Below, one piece after another: positions 8,689 through 18,148 of a stretch of DNA of 64,000 nt. This DNA comes from Xanthomarina maritima (GTDB lineage Bacteria; Bacteroidota; Bacteroidia; Flavobacteriales; Flavobacteriaceae), in the NCBI RefSeq assembly GCF_008084905.1, contig NZ_VSFC01000062.1, positions 243,903 to 307,902 of the forward strand. Reading direction: 5' to 3'. The translations under genes were made by a program, and so were the position numbers. The notes under the pieces were generated by a model. It was not told the origin of the DNA, did no database searches, and worked only from the letters and a program-made list of their open reading frames with translations. Numbering within the stretch: position 1 is the stretch's first letter; every line of letters starts with the position of its first letter.

Positions 8689-9816
8689 TTAATTGAATAG
8701 TTCTAAATTATCAAATTCCATATTTTTTAAAACTTCTCCTTTTGTATTTATATATACCCAAGATTTATTATCTTTTACTCTAGCAAGACCATTTAAAAAT
8801 CCTTTAGGGTTGTTTTTTTGAAATATTGAAAATCCACCTGCTGTAATATCATATTTTTCTTCGATAACTAATTGTCCTTTAGTGTTTATAAATCCCCAAT
8901 TTTTTGATGATTTAACAGGAGCTAAACCGTCTTCGCTAAAAATTTCAGCATCTTTATACTGAAACATGATAACAACTTCTCCATTTGTATTAATGTATCC
9001 CCAAGTTTTATCTTTCATGACAGGAGCTAATCCATTAATAAAAGCACGAGCTTTTTCGTAAGTTGGTTCAATTATCCATTCGCCTTTATTGTTAATGAAT
9101 CCCATTTTGCCATCTTTTTTGGCGTAAGTGATTTCAGAATTATTTGAAAAATCCCAAATTTCTTCTGCTCCAGAAACTATTTTAAATTCGTTATTAATAA
9201 TTAAACCATAGTTATCTCCAAGTTGAGCAACTACATTTCCATTATAGTAATTACTAACACCATCATATTCCGTTTTTACTAAATAGTTTCCAGAAGGATC
9301 TATTAAACCCCATTTTCCATTTTCTAATACTTTTGAATAACCATTTTCAAAATCGAATGCTTTGGCGAATTTAGGGGTTACAACAACTTCTCCTTTATTA
9401 TTAATAAAGCCAACATTGTCTCCACTTCTAACAATAGCATAACCATCTTTGAAATCGTATAACTTATCTGTTAAAACATTAGTTAAAGCACGTTCTCCTT
9501 TCGGATTGATATAAATCCATTCTTTATCTTTTAGTACAACGGCAATACCTGAATTAAATTCTTTTGTTTTTTCGAATGAAGGCTCAATTACCCATTCTCC
9601 TTTACGATTAATAAATCCCCAAGTTTTACCATCGTTTGAAGCTTCAGCTAAATCTTCTGAAAAGTTTTTCGCTACTTCAAATTGAGGGTTAATTTGCCAG
9701 TCACCAGATTTTGTAATATAACCATATTTCCCACCTTGATTAGCAAGCGCAAGTTCTTGTGCAAAACCAGAAAAACTTAAGGTTAAGCACATAATTAATA
9801 AAATTTTTAATTTCAT
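8689..9816 (-). CDS. secreted WG-repeat protein
   Basis: This 375-residue protein has a signal peptide (MKLKILLIMCLTLSFSGFAQ) and about ten WG beta-hairpin repeats of roughly 30 residues each. They recur as KDKTWGYINTNGEV, DGKMGFINNKGEWIIEP and similar. The repeats probably form an extracellular or periplasmic beta structure for binding; no catalytic motif is visible. It lies between fabG and the tyrosine ammonia-lyase gene, within the pigment operon (44 bases and 12 bases from its neighbours). Its role in pigment biology is unknown; it might help hold or place the pigment in the outer envelope. Confidence 0.9.
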   Translation of the reverse strand: MKLKILLIMCLTLSFSGFAQELALANQGGKYGYITKSGDWQINPQFEVAKNFSEDLAEASNDGKTWGFINRKGEWVIEPSFEKTKEFNSGIAVVLKDKEWIYINPKGERALTNVLTDKLYDFKDGYAIVRSGDNVGFINNKGEVVVTPKFAKAFDFENGYSKVLENGKWGLIDPSGNYLVKTEYDGVSNYYNGNVVAQLGDNYGLIINNEFKIVSGAEEIWDFSNNSEITYAKKDGKMGFINNKGEWIIEPTYEKARAFINGLAPVMKDKTWGYINTNGEVVIMFQYKDAEIFSEDGLAPVKSSKNWGFINTKGQLVIEEKYDITAGGFSIFQKNNPKGFLNGLARVKDNKSWVYINTKGEVLKNMEFDNLELFN

Positions 9817-9828
9817 GATTAATAGCTT

Positions 9829-11349
9829 TTAATAATTCAAAATAAAGTCCTTAACCTTATTTACATAAGGGTACATAATGACATCTTTTGTAAAGATAGG
9901 AACTATATTTCTAATATCATCGTACATCTTTTTAGTTTTTGAAGAGACTTTTTCTTTTACATTTAAATATTCTATTGCTTGGACAATAGTAATCATTTCA
10001 ATAGCCATTACTTCGAATGCATTTTCAATAACTTTTTTAGTAATTAACGCTGCATTTGTACCCATGCTTACAATATCTTGATTATCGTTATTGTTTGGAA
10101 TACTATGCACATACATTGGGTTAGAAAGCATTTGGTTTTCAGCAGTTGTTGATGTAGCTGTAAATTGAACTCCTTGCATACCAAAATTTAAACCTAATTT
10201 TCCAAGATTAACAAAAGGAGGAAGCATATCGTTTAACCTAGCGTTAAGTAGATAGTTAAGCTGTCTTTCGGAAAGCATGCTTAATTTAGCAACAACAATT
10301 TTTAGTTTATCCATTTCTAAAGAGACATAATCTCCATGAAAATTTCCACCATGGTAAACGTGTTCTTGTTCTACATTAACAATAGGGTTGTCATTTGCAG
10401 AATTCACTTCTTCAATTAAAATGTTTTCAACATTGTTTAAAGTATCTAAAACAGGGCCTAAAATTTGTGGAACACAGCGTAAAGAATAATATTCCTGAAC
10501 CTTATCTTCGAAAATTGAAACATCATCATTTTTAGAATATAAATGATGTTCTCTCTTCCTAGTTAAAGTACTATCCTTTAAATGTTCACGCATAGCTTCT
10601 GCAATTTTACGTTGCCCAATATGCTTTTTAGAATGATTTAATTCGAATGATAAATGGTCATCATAAGCTTTAACAATTTCATTTATTGCAGCTGATGAAG
10701 AAATCATCCAGTCTAATAACCTTCTTGTGTATATTACATTAACAATACCAATTCCAGTCATTACAGAAGTGCCATTCATTAAGGCTAAACCTTCACGTAA
10801 TTCAACAGAAATTGGTTGTAATTTTTCTATTTTGAAAACGTCTTCTGTGTTTTTTCTTTCACCTTTATAGAATACTTCACCTTCACCAATTAATACTAAT
10901 GCTAAATGGGCTAATTGTACTAAATCACCACTAGCTCCAACACCACCATGTTGATAAATAAGTGGAGTGATGTTTCTATTAATAAGCTCTGCCATTAATT
11001 TAATTACAGAAACATGAACTCCAGAATTACCTAGTGATAAAGTGTTTAATCTGGCAAGCATAGCTGCTTTAACATACATTGGAGCAATAGGCTCTCCAGT
11101 ACCAGAAGCATGACTTCTTATTAAATTATATTGAAGTTGAATACGTTCAGAATCTTTTATTTTGTATTGTGCCATGGGTCCAAAACCCGTGTTAACACCA
11201 TAGATTACTTTATCTTCAGAAAATTTTTTTAAAAAAATAAAACTCTTTTCAACAGTCTCTAAAACTTGATTGCTGACTTGTATTTTAGAGTTTTCAAAAA
11301 TAACTTTATAAAAATCTTCTATTTCTAATTTTCCGTTAAATGTTAGCAT
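9829..11349 (-). CDS. aromatic amino acid ammonia-lyase, probable tyrosine ammonia-lyase
   Basis: This 506-residue member of the HAL/PAL/TAL family has the Ala-Ser-Gly triad that forms the MIO electrophile (GGVGASGDLVQLAH). It also has a catalytic Tyr region (VIYGVNTGFGPMA), NSANDNPI, and the SIPNNNDNQDIVSMG stretch. The selectivity region reads NLIRSHASGTGEP, as I remember it for the tyrosine ammonia-lyases of flexirubin producers such as Flavobacterium johnsoniae, which have the same length. It would make 4-coumarate, the aryl starter. A histidine ammonia-lyase role is the main alternative but does not fit the pigment cluster. A promoter lies about 70 bases upstream. Confidence 0.88.
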   Translation of the reverse strand: MLTFNGKLEIEDFYKVIFENSKIQVSNQVLETVEKSFIFLKKFSEDKVIYGVNTGFGPMAQYKIKDSERIQLQYNLIRSHASGTGEPIAPMYVKAAMLARLNTLSLGNSGVHVSVIKLMAELINRNITPLIYQHGGVGASGDLVQLAHLALVLIGEGEVFYKGERKNTEDVFKIEKLQPISVELREGLALMNGTSVMTGIGIVNVIYTRRLLDWMISSSAAINEIVKAYDDHLSFELNHSKKHIGQRKIAEAMREHLKDSTLTRKREHHLYSKNDDVSIFEDKVQEYYSLRCVPQILGPVLDTLNNVENILIEEVNSANDNPIVNVEQEHVYHGGNFHGDYVSLEMDKLKIVVAKLSMLSERQLNYLLNARLNDMLPPFVNLGKLGLNFGMQGVQFTATSTTAENQMLSNPMYVHSIPNNNDNQDIVSMGTNAALITKKVIENAFEVMAIEMITIVQAIEYLNVKEKVSSKTKKMYDDIRNIVPIFTKDVIMYPYVNKVKDFILNY

Positions 11350-11418
11350 CTATATTTTATTCTGTTATTTTTTTAATTTATTTTTATTAACTAAAACTAA
11401 AGTAGTTATTTTGGACTG

Positions 11419-11426
11419 CAAATTTA
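11419..11426 (-). promoter_or_regulatory. predicted -7 promoter element for the ammonia-lyase/pigment operon
   Basis: On the minus strand this reads TAAATTTG, matching the Bacteroidota TAnnTTTG -7 consensus. It lies in the 108-base divergent spacer, about 70 bases ahead of the ammonia-lyase ATG. It is the only good match in that spacer, and the downstream genes are packed closely enough to share this promoter. Confidence 0.5.
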
Positions 11427-11457
11427 TAATAATAAATGAATTAATACTACAAAGACC

Positions 11458-12702
11458 ATGAGTGATATACATGTTGATGTTTTAATAATAGGAGCAGGAC
11501 CATCTGGCTGTGTTGCAGCAGCTTATTTAAATAATAAAGGTTTTAATATTAAAGTTGTTGAAAAAAGTGTATTTCCTAGATTTGTAATTGGCGAGAGTTT
11601 ATTGCCTAGATGTATGGATCATTTTGAGGAAGTTGGTTTGTTAGATTGCTTAAAAGAAGCAAATTTTGAAATAAAAAGAGGCGCACGTTTTTTGCGAGAG
11701 GATATTGTTTGTAATTTCGATTTTAGTAAAAAACATACTGAAGGTTGGAATTGGACCTGGCAAGTACCACGTGCTGATTTTGATCATATTTTAGTTAACG
11801 ATATTATTAAAAAAGGGGTAGATGTTTCTTTCAAGCATGAAGTGGTGGATGTTTCTTTTGCTACAGATGGAACTTCTACAACATTAATAAAAGATACAGA
11901 GGGAGAAGGCTATAAAATTAAAGCAAAGTTTATAGTTGACTCAAGTGGTTATGGTCGTGTGTTACCACGTTTATTAGATTTAGAAAAGCCATCATCAATA
12001 CCTGAACATTCATCCATTTTTGGGCATGTAAAAGATATAAATAGACCAAAAGGAGAAGAAGGAACTCTTATTACTTTTGATGTGTTGGATAAAGATACTT
12101 GGTTTTGGGTCATACCTTTTTCAAATGGTAATACTAGTTTAGGATTTGTAGGTAAAAATGAATTTATAGACTCTTTTGAAGGAACAACTTCAGAGCGTCT
12201 TCAAAAGATGCTTAAAACATCTGATTATTATTATGAAAGATTTAAAGATGCACCTTTATTATTCGAGCCTAAAAGCATTAGAAACTATTCGAAAGCTGTC
12301 AAACAGTTTTATGGGAAAGGGTTTGTTTTAACGGGAAATTCTGCCGAATTTTTAGATCCTGTTTTTTCGTCTGGTGTAACTTTTGCCACAGAATCTGCTT
12401 TAAAAGCTGCAAAATTAATAACCAAAGAATTGCAAGGTGAAACAGTTGAATGGGAAGAGGACTATACTAATTACATTAAATATGGTGTAGATGTTTTTGC
12501 AACCTATGTAAAAGAATGGTACACAGGAAATTTACAAACTTTATTTTTTCACAGACCTGAAAATCCAGAAGTAAAAAAACAAATTTGTGCTGTTTTAGCT
12601 GGATATGTTTGGGATGAAACTAATCCGTTTGTTAAAAAGCACGACAGAATAGTTAGAACACTTGCGCATTTAATTAATATGGAAACAGAAAAAAGCGAAT
12701 AG
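11458..12702 (+). CDS. FAD-dependent halogenase/monooxygenase-like oxidoreductase
   Basis: This 414-residue flavoprotein has the N-terminal dinucleotide motif IIGAGPSGCVAAAYL, followed by FVIGESLLPRCMDHF, the GE(S/T) region usual in flavin-dependent halogenase and geranylgeranyl-reductase relatives. A GNSAEFLDPVFSSGV motif follows near residue 297, where such proteins bind FAD. The classical halogenase WxWxIP motif is approximated by NTSLGF and DTWFWVIPFSNG. Divergent from the lyase and at the cluster edge, it may halogenate or hydroxylate the aryl ring of the pigment. Ring hydroxylation cannot be separated from chlorination here. Confidence 0.82.
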   Translation: MSDIHVDVLIIGAGPSGCVAAAYLNNKGFNIKVVEKSVFPRFVIGESLLPRCMDHFEEVGLLDCLKEANFEIKRGARFLREDIVCNFDFSKKHTEGWNWTWQVPRADFDHILVNDIIKKGVDVSFKHEVVDVSFATDGTSTTLIKDTEGEGYKIKAKFIVDSSGYGRVLPRLLDLEKPSSIPEHSSIFGHVKDINRPKGEEGTLITFDVLDKDTWFWVIPFSNGNTSLGFVGKNEFIDSFEGTTSERLQKMLKTSDYYYERFKDAPLLFEPKSIRNYSKAVKQFYGKGFVLTGNSAEFLDPVFSSGVTFATESALKAAKLITKELQGETVEWEEDYTNYIKYGVDVFATYVKEWYTGNLQTLFFHRPENPEVKKQICAVLAGYVWDETNPFVKKHDRIVRTLAHLINMETEKSE

Positions 12703-12724
12703 AATTTTTTATTCGCTTTTTTTA
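12689..12724 (+). terminator. rho-independent terminator after the flavoprotein gene
   Basis: The stem AAAAGCGAATA pairs with TATTCGCTTTT across an 8-base AT-rich loop, and a T-run follows. The left arm overlaps the last codons and stop of the flavoprotein gene. The stem is symmetrical and may also serve the minus-strand gene ending at 12743. Confidence 0.8.
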
Positions 12725-12742
12725 TTAATTCAACACTAAATT

Positions 12743-13345
12743 TTATTTATTGTTTTTGTACATATCTTTTACTAAAGCTCTTGCAAGTATAATATAAGCA
12801 TCTGCAATTCGTTGACCTGAATTAAAATCGTATCCAGCATTACCTGCACCTTCAACTTTGGTGTAGTCTACAGAGAAAATAATAGTATCAGGACTATCAT
12901 TCTTATAAACTGATATAGTGGTTTCAATTTTAGAATTGTGTCTAACAACACCTACATTGTATCCAGGATACATAAACGTTGTGTGGATTTTCATAGTATA
13001 TTCAGCACTTCCTAAGTCACTATCTACTTTTACTAGACCATCTTTATATCTATCATTAAAAGTTTCAATAAATCTTGGCTCATAATAATTTTCTCTATCA
13101 GAAAACCAAGATTCTTTGAATTTTTCTCCAGTTCCTGGCTCTTTTTCATCTCTTTTAGCCATTTTGTCTTCTAAAAATTCTTCTTCAGAATCGTATTTTG
13201 GAATTTCTAAATCAGAATAGTCAAAAACAAGAGTATACTCAGAGATGCCTTTTAAATTGTTCCAATTTCCTTTGGTAACATTATCTTTTTGAGAAAACAT
13301 TAAAGAAGTTGAAAATAATAAAGTAAATAATAATAATTTATTCAT
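12743..13345 (-). CDS. secreted protein of unknown function
   Basis: This 200-residue protein has a signal peptide (MNKLLLFTLLFSTSLMFSQ) and a mature part rich in acidic and aromatic residues. I do not recognise a domain, but the layout (YTLVFDYSDLEIP early; IADAYIILARALVKDMYK at the end) resembles small periplasmic or outer-membrane-facing proteins found in Flavobacteriaceae. It is monocistronic, with the shared terminator just downstream. Its function is unknown. Confidence 0.7.
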   Translation of the reverse strand: MNKLLLFTLLFSTSLMFSQKDNVTKGNWNNLKGISEYTLVFDYSDLEIPKYDSEEEFLEDKMAKRDEKEPGTGEKFKESWFSDRENYYEPRFIETFNDRYKDGLVKVDSDLGSAEYTMKIHTTFMYPGYNVGVVRHNSKIETTISVYKNDSPDTIIFSVDYTKVEGAGNAGYDFNSGQRIADAYIILARALVKDMYKNNK

Positions 13346-13484
13346 GATAATAAGGTTAATTGATTTTGAAGCTAATATAAAGCATCTTTATTAAATGGAA
13401 CATACGATAAACAACGTATTTTTAACAAATAAATATAATTACAGTAATTATTATTTAAAATAAGGAAAGTTAAAATGTAATAGA

Positions 13485-14444
13485 TTAAACTGTTTGTTCT
13501 GCTTTGGCTTTTAGGTTTGTTAACATTTCATTAGTTATATCATCTAATGAAAAAGCGTGTTTCCAGTTCCAGTCATCACGAGCTCTTGAGTCGTCTATAC
13601 TTTTTGGCCAAGAATCTGCTATTTTTTGTCTGAAATCAGGATTATATGAAATAGTAAACTCTGGAATGTGTTTTTGAATGGATTCAGCAATTTCTCTTGG
13701 TGTAAAGCTAACAGCTGATAGATTATAAGAAGATTTAATTTTCACATCGTCTTTTTTGGCGTCCATAATATCTATAGTTGCTTTTATAGCATCGTCCATA
13801 AACATCATTGGAAGTTCTGTTTCTTCAGATAGAAAACATTCGTATTTTTTTTCTGCAATGGCTTTGTGGTAAATTTCTACGGCATAATCTGTAGTTCCTC
13901 CTCCAGGCATTGTTTTCCAGCTTATTATTCCTGGATAACGTAAACTTCTAACATCTACCCCATATTGCTTGTGGTAATACTCGCACCAACGTTCGCCCAC
14001 TTGTTTAGTAATACCATAAACTGTAGATGGTTCCATAATAGTATATTGAGGCGTATTTTCTTTAGGTGTCGTGGGTCCAAAAACAGCAATACTTGAAGGC
14101 CAAAACACTTTTTTTATAAAGCCTTCTTTTGCTAAATTTAATACATGAAACAAAGAATCCATATTTAAATCCCATGCTTTTCTTGGAAATTTCTCTCCTG
14201 TAGCGCTTAACATAGCAGCCATTAAATAAATGGTATTTATTTGGTATTTTTCGATGCAAATTTTAACTGAAGTATAATCTTGCGCATCTACTCTTTCAAA
14301 AATACCAGAATTAACTAATTCTACATTGTTATAACTAATGTCACTTGCAATAACATTTTCTGCACCATGGATGCTTCTTAATTTTTGAGTTAATTCTGAT
14401 CCAATTTGACCACTTGCACCAATTATTAATATTTTTGGAGTCAT
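13485..14444 (-). CDS. NAD-dependent epimerase/dehydratase family, L-threonine 3-dehydrogenase-like
   Basis: This 319-residue extended SDR has the Rossmann motif IIGASGQIGSEL, a conserved Ser (WPSSIAVFG) and the catalytic YxxxK in STVYGITKQVG. The stretches RYPGIISWKTMPGGGTTDY and DDWNWKHAFSLDDIT match SDR-type L-threonine 3-dehydrogenases, which oxidise threonine to 2-amino-3-ketobutyrate. It stands alone, convergent with nothing, and is separated by about 150 bases from the divergent lipoprotein gene. A sugar-nucleotide epimerase role is less likely because no sugar genes lie nearby. Confidence 0.85.
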   Translation of the reverse strand: MTPKILIIGASGQIGSELTQKLRSIHGAENVIASDISYNNVELVNSGIFERVDAQDYTSVKICIEKYQINTIYLMAAMLSATGEKFPRKAWDLNMDSLFHVLNLAKEGFIKKVFWPSSIAVFGPTTPKENTPQYTIMEPSTVYGITKQVGERWCEYYHKQYGVDVRSLRYPGIISWKTMPGGGTTDYAVEIYHKAIAEKKYECFLSEETELPMMFMDDAIKATIDIMDAKKDDVKIKSSYNLSAVSFTPREIAESIQKHIPEFTISYNPDFRQKIADSWPKSIDDSRARDDWNWKHAFSLDDITNEMLTNLKAKAEQTV

Positions 14445-14573
14445 TTTTTAGAGTAAGTATTAATGTCTTCAAAAATAACAAGTTTTTTACAGTTGTTTTA
14501 TAAAATTAACTTAAAAATGTTAGTTAAATATTAAACATGTGCTAAACAATAGGATATAAAAAACCGAAATCTA

Positions 14574-14581
14574 TATATTTG
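14574..14581 (+). promoter_or_regulatory. predicted -7 element for the small lipoprotein gene
   Basis: TATATTTG matches TAnnTTTG exactly and ends 20 bases before the ATG at 14602. This would give a leader of about 15 nucleotides. Confidence 0.5.
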
Positions 14582-14601
14582 CTAATCTTTATCAATATCA
14601 C

Positions 14602-15108
14602 ATGAAATTAATTCTAAATGTCTTGCTAATAGTATGTTTGTTCTCTTGTAAAGAGAATACAGATAATTCTCTACAAACAGAAGATAATGCAACCATTTCA
14701 ATTTCTAAAAAAACTCTTCAAAAACTTAATTATACAGATTATGTTTTAGACACAAAAGTTAAAAAAATCACAAGAAACTGGGAAAAATATACAGAATTAG
14801 AACGTGTTATAGTAAATTTAAAACAAGGTGACTTGTCTTATTTTAAAGGAAATCAGGAGATATTAGAAGCCTTAATTATTGAACTAAGACAAAACATACC
14901 AGAGAAACTAAATTCTCCTGCTATAATGTCGAGGCTTATTACTTTAGAAACAAAAATGTATAAGCTAGAAAGTGTCGTAAATCTTTCTAATTCTACAACA
15001 GAAACTTTAATAAATTCTGTAAAAGAAGTACTTGTCTCTTTTTCAAATTTAAACTTTCAAATGAATAAAAAGATTGAAAGAGACTCTCAAAAAATAAAGA
15101 AGCCATAG
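14602..15108 (+). CDS. small lipoprotein of unknown function
   Basis: This 168-residue protein has a lipoprotein signal (VLLIVCLFSCKEN, lipobox Cys at about 17). The mature part is probably all helical, with coiled-coil-like charge patterns (LETKMYKLESVVNLS; NFQMNKKIERDSQKIKK). No family is recognised. It lies 94 bases upstream of the M13 peptidase gene, also a lipoprotein; the two may be co-transcribed. Function unknown. Confidence 0.65.
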   Translation: MKLILNVLLIVCLFSCKENTDNSLQTEDNATISISKKTLQKLNYTDYVLDTKVKKITRNWEKYTELERVIVNLKQGDLSYFKGNQEILEALIIELRQNIPEKLNSPAIMSRLITLETKMYKLESVVNLSNSTTETLINSVKEVLVSFSNLNFQMNKKIERDSQKIKKP

Positions 15109-15202
15109 TTTATAGTAGTAAAATATTAAGATTTTGTTAATGTATCTTTCTAAATAATTAATTACTAGTAATTTTCGCCTTTTAAAATTCAATCCAGTCC
15201 CT

Positions 15203-17299
15203 ATGAACAAAAATTTTATGAGGCTATCGCTATTTAGTGCTTTAGCTTTTGTGAGCTTAAATGCTTGTAAAAACGACCAAAACAAAGACATGGCACAACT
15301 TGAAGTTGAAAAGGTTCCAGGAATCAATTTAGATTTTATGGATAATTCTGTAAAGCCAAACGATGACTTTTTTAATTATGTTAATGGAACATGGTTAAAA
15401 ACAAACGAAATTCCTGCTGATAGAACTAGATGGGGAAGTTTTGATGAACTTCGTCAAAAAACAGATGAAGACGCTTTAGCTATATTAAGTGCTGCTATGG
15501 CAGATAATAAAGATTTTGAAAAAATTGAAGTGCTACCTGGCTCAGATCAAGAAAAAGCCGTGAAACTTTTCCAAACTATTATGGACACAATTTCTAGAGA
15601 CAATCAAGGAATTGATCCAATTAAACCTTATTTAGATAAAATTAATAACATTAATAACCTTGAAGATTTACAAACTTATTTAATAGAAATGGAGCCTCAA
15701 GGAGGAGCTGGTTTTTATGGTTTTGGAGTTGGCTCTCACCCAAAAAATAGCGATTTAAACGTTGGTTATTTAGGAAATGGCTCTTTAGGTTTAAGCAGAG
15801 ATTATTATGTAGATCAAGATGAAGACACCAAAGAAAAGAGAGAAAAATATCGTGCTCATATTGCTAGAATGCTTCAATATATTGGAGAAACAGAAGAATC
15901 TTCTAAAATAAAAGCAGATCAGATTTTAGAATTTGAAACTAGAATGGCAGAATCTACAATGACAAAAGAAGATAGAAGAGATGCAAGGAAAAGATTCAAT
16001 CCAAAATCTATAGAAGATTTAAATAAAATGACATCTTCTGTAAATTGGGATGCTTACTTTAAAGGAATCGGAATTGAGTCTATAGACACTGTTATAGTTT
16101 CAGATCCAGGATATTTTAAAACATTAGATGTTTTATTAAAAGAAAATAATGTTGATGTTTGGAAAGATTACTTAAACTGGACGCTAGTAAGAGGTGCAGC
16201 TGGTAAACTTACTACCGAAATGGAAACTGCAAATTGGGAGTTTTATAGTAGAGATTTAAGAGGGTCTAAAGAACAAAGACCTAGAGATGAAAATGCATTA
16301 AATACTTTAAATGGAACTGTAGGTGAAGCTTTAGGAAAGTTATATGTAGATAAAATGTTTCCACCAGAAGCAAAAGAGAAGGCAGAAAAAATGATAAAAA
16401 ACATCATGATTGCTTTTGAAAGCAGAATCCAGGATTTAGAATGGATGACACCTGAAACTAAGGAAAAAGCTATTGAGAAACTTCAAAAAATGACCATTAA
16501 AATAGCTTATCCAGACAAATGGAAAGATTATTCTGCTCTTGAAGTTAAAGGAGTTGAAGAAGGTGGTTCTTATTTTGTTAACTTAAAAAATGTGTCTAAA
16601 TGGAGTTTTAATAAAGATTTAGATAAATTAGGAAATCTAGTAGACAAAAGCGAATGGTTTATGGCACCACAAGTGGTAAATGCATATTTTAGTTCGTCTA
16701 ATAATGAAATTGTATTTCCAGCAGCTATTTTACAACCACCATTTTATAATTATCAAGCAGACGAAGCTGTAAACTATGGTGGAATAGGAGCCGTAATTGG
16801 TCATGAAATTTCACATTGTTTTGATGATTCTGGGTCACGTTATGATGCAAATGGAAACTTAAACAACTGGTGGACTGAAGAAGATTTAGAGAAATTTACT
16901 GCTTTAGGAAAACAACTTTCTGATCAATATAGCAGTGTTAACGCTTTTTCAGATGTTAAATTAAATGGTGATTTTACTCTTGGTGAAAACATTGGAGATT
17001 TAGGAGGAATTAACGCAGCTTATGATGGGTTACAATTATATTATGCTGAAAATGGCAGACCTGAAAATATTGATGGGTTTACTCCAGAAGAGCGTTTCTT
17101 TATGAGTTGGGCAACAATTTGGAGAACTAAATATACAGACGACGCTTTAAGAAATCAAATTAAAACAGATACTCATTCTCCTGGAATGTATAGAGCAGTC
17201 ATGCCATTACAAAATGTAGATGCTTTTTATGAAGTGTTTCAAATTAAAGAAGGAGATAACATGTATATAGCACCAGAAAATCGTGTTAAAATATGGTAA
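15203..17299 (+). CDS. M13 family (neprilysin-like) zinc metallopeptidase, lipoprotein
   Basis: This 698-residue protein is an M13 endopeptidase. The zinc site is HEISH in VIGHEISHCFDDSGS; the third ligand is in GENIGDLGG; the substrate-binding Asn-Ala pair appears as VVNAYFSSSNN; and the C-terminal domain is complete. The N-terminus is a lipoprotein signal (FVSLNACKND), placing it in the periplasm or on the outer membrane. Length is usual for the family. It stands alone and is followed by a clear terminator. It would degrade small peptides. Confidence 0.95.
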   Translation: MNKNFMRLSLFSALAFVSLNACKNDQNKDMAQLEVEKVPGINLDFMDNSVKPNDDFFNYVNGTWLKTNEIPADRTRWGSFDELRQKTDEDALAILSAAMADNKDFEKIEVLPGSDQEKAVKLFQTIMDTISRDNQGIDPIKPYLDKINNINNLEDLQTYLIEMEPQGGAGFYGFGVGSHPKNSDLNVGYLGNGSLGLSRDYYVDQDEDTKEKREKYRAHIARMLQYIGETEESSKIKADQILEFETRMAESTMTKEDRRDARKRFNPKSIEDLNKMTSSVNWDAYFKGIGIESIDTVIVSDPGYFKTLDVLLKENNVDVWKDYLNWTLVRGAAGKLTTEMETANWEFYSRDLRGSKEQRPRDENALNTLNGTVGEALGKLYVDKMFPPEAKEKAEKMIKNIMIAFESRIQDLEWMTPETKEKAIEKLQKMTIKIAYPDKWKDYSALEVKGVEEGGSYFVNLKNVSKWSFNKDLDKLGNLVDKSEWFMAPQVVNAYFSSSNNEIVFPAAILQPPFYNYQADEAVNYGGIGAVIGHEISHCFDDSGSRYDANGNLNNWWTEEDLEKFTALGKQLSDQYSSVNAFSDVKLNGDFTLGENIGDLGGINAAYDGLQLYYAENGRPENIDGFTPEERFFMSWATIWRTKYTDDALRNQIKTDTHSPGMYRAVMPLQNVDAFYEVFQIKEGDNMYIAPENRVKIW

Positions 17300-17320
17300 T
17301 CTAAATAGATAGATAAAAAC

Positions 17321-17350
17321 AAAAAGCCAGCAATAAATGCTGGCTTTCTT
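17321..17350 (+). terminator. rho-independent terminator after the M13 peptidase gene
   Basis: The arms AAAGCCAGCA and TGCTGGCTTT form a 10-bp stem with loop ATAAA, 24 bases after the peptidase stop. T-rich sequence on both sides suggests it may work in both directions; the gene ending at 17369 on the other strand is close. Confidence 0.85.
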
Positions 17351-17368
17351 ATTATAATATATAGTTAG

Positions 17369-18067
17369 TTATTCCTTTGTTTTTGGTTGAGGTTTTTGCC
17401 CTAATAAAGCAGTTCTACTAACATAAGCTAAATTGAAATTAGGAGCCATAGTTAGTGCTTGTTCTAGGTATGAGACAGCTATGTCAATATTAGTTTCTTT
17501 ATTTTCATTAAAAACTATAAGTCCTTTTAAATATAGAAATGCTGCTTTAAGCGGAACTTGATAAGGTTGCTGAGATTCATAATATGTTTTTTTCATATTG
17601 TCTTCAGCATGTAGAATTCCATATTCTACATTTTTAGATGCTTCAGCTATATTTTGAGTTTGTAAATATAATTCTGCTAATTCGTATGAAAGAGTTACAT
17701 TTTGTGTTCGTTTAAATAATTCTTCAAACTGTGGAATAGCTAATTTTGGTTGACTTAATCCTTTAAGTGAAACAGCTTTTACTTCAACAGCAATATTAGA
17801 GTCAGAGCTGTTTACTTCAACACCAACAGTATTAATTGCTTGAACAAATTTACCTTCATTCATATAAATATAAGCAAGAGTGTCTTGTCTAGCAGTTGAA
17901 GGAGAAAGCACATTTAAATGTGTAAGCCCATTAATAATGCCTTGAATATCTGCTTGAGATTTCATTTGCTTATAATATGCTTCGTAATGTTTAAGTAATT
18001 CTTGATTGGTTTGAGCATAAGAATTAAACCCTAATACCATGACAATTATCAATATAAATTGTTTCAT
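17369..18067 (-). CDS. secreted TPR-like protein
   Basis: This 232-residue protein has a signal peptide (MKQFILIIVMVLGFNSYAQ) and helical repeats that look like tetratricopeptide motifs (LSYELAELYLQTQNIAEASK; IAVSYLEQALTMAPNFNLAY). It is likely a periplasmic scaffold. It starts 82 bases from the end of the M28 peptidase gene and may be co-transcribed with it. No specific partner is visible. Confidence 0.75.
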   Translation of the reverse strand: MKQFILIIVMVLGFNSYAQTNQELLKHYEAYYKQMKSQADIQGIINGLTHLNVLSPSTARQDTLAYIYMNEGKFVQAINTVGVEVNSSDSNIAVEVKAVSLKGLSQPKLAIPQFEELFKRTQNVTLSYELAELYLQTQNIAEASKNVEYGILHAEDNMKKTYYESQQPYQVPLKAAFLYLKGLIVFNENKETNIDIAVSYLEQALTMAPNFNLAYVSRTALLGQKPQPKTKE

Positions 18068-18148
18068 AATTTTTCTAATTTTTTAAGATGTGCCAAAACT
18101 ATAAAAATTATATATTTATATACTTAAAACAATACTAATTTAATAGCA

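Noticed and set aside
1-12702. Interpretation of the left cluster as a simple fatty acid synthesis locus
   Set aside because: DarA, tyrosine ammonia-lyase, a BtrH-like protein and a dedicated ACP point to flexirubin-type pigment rather than primary fatty acid synthesis.
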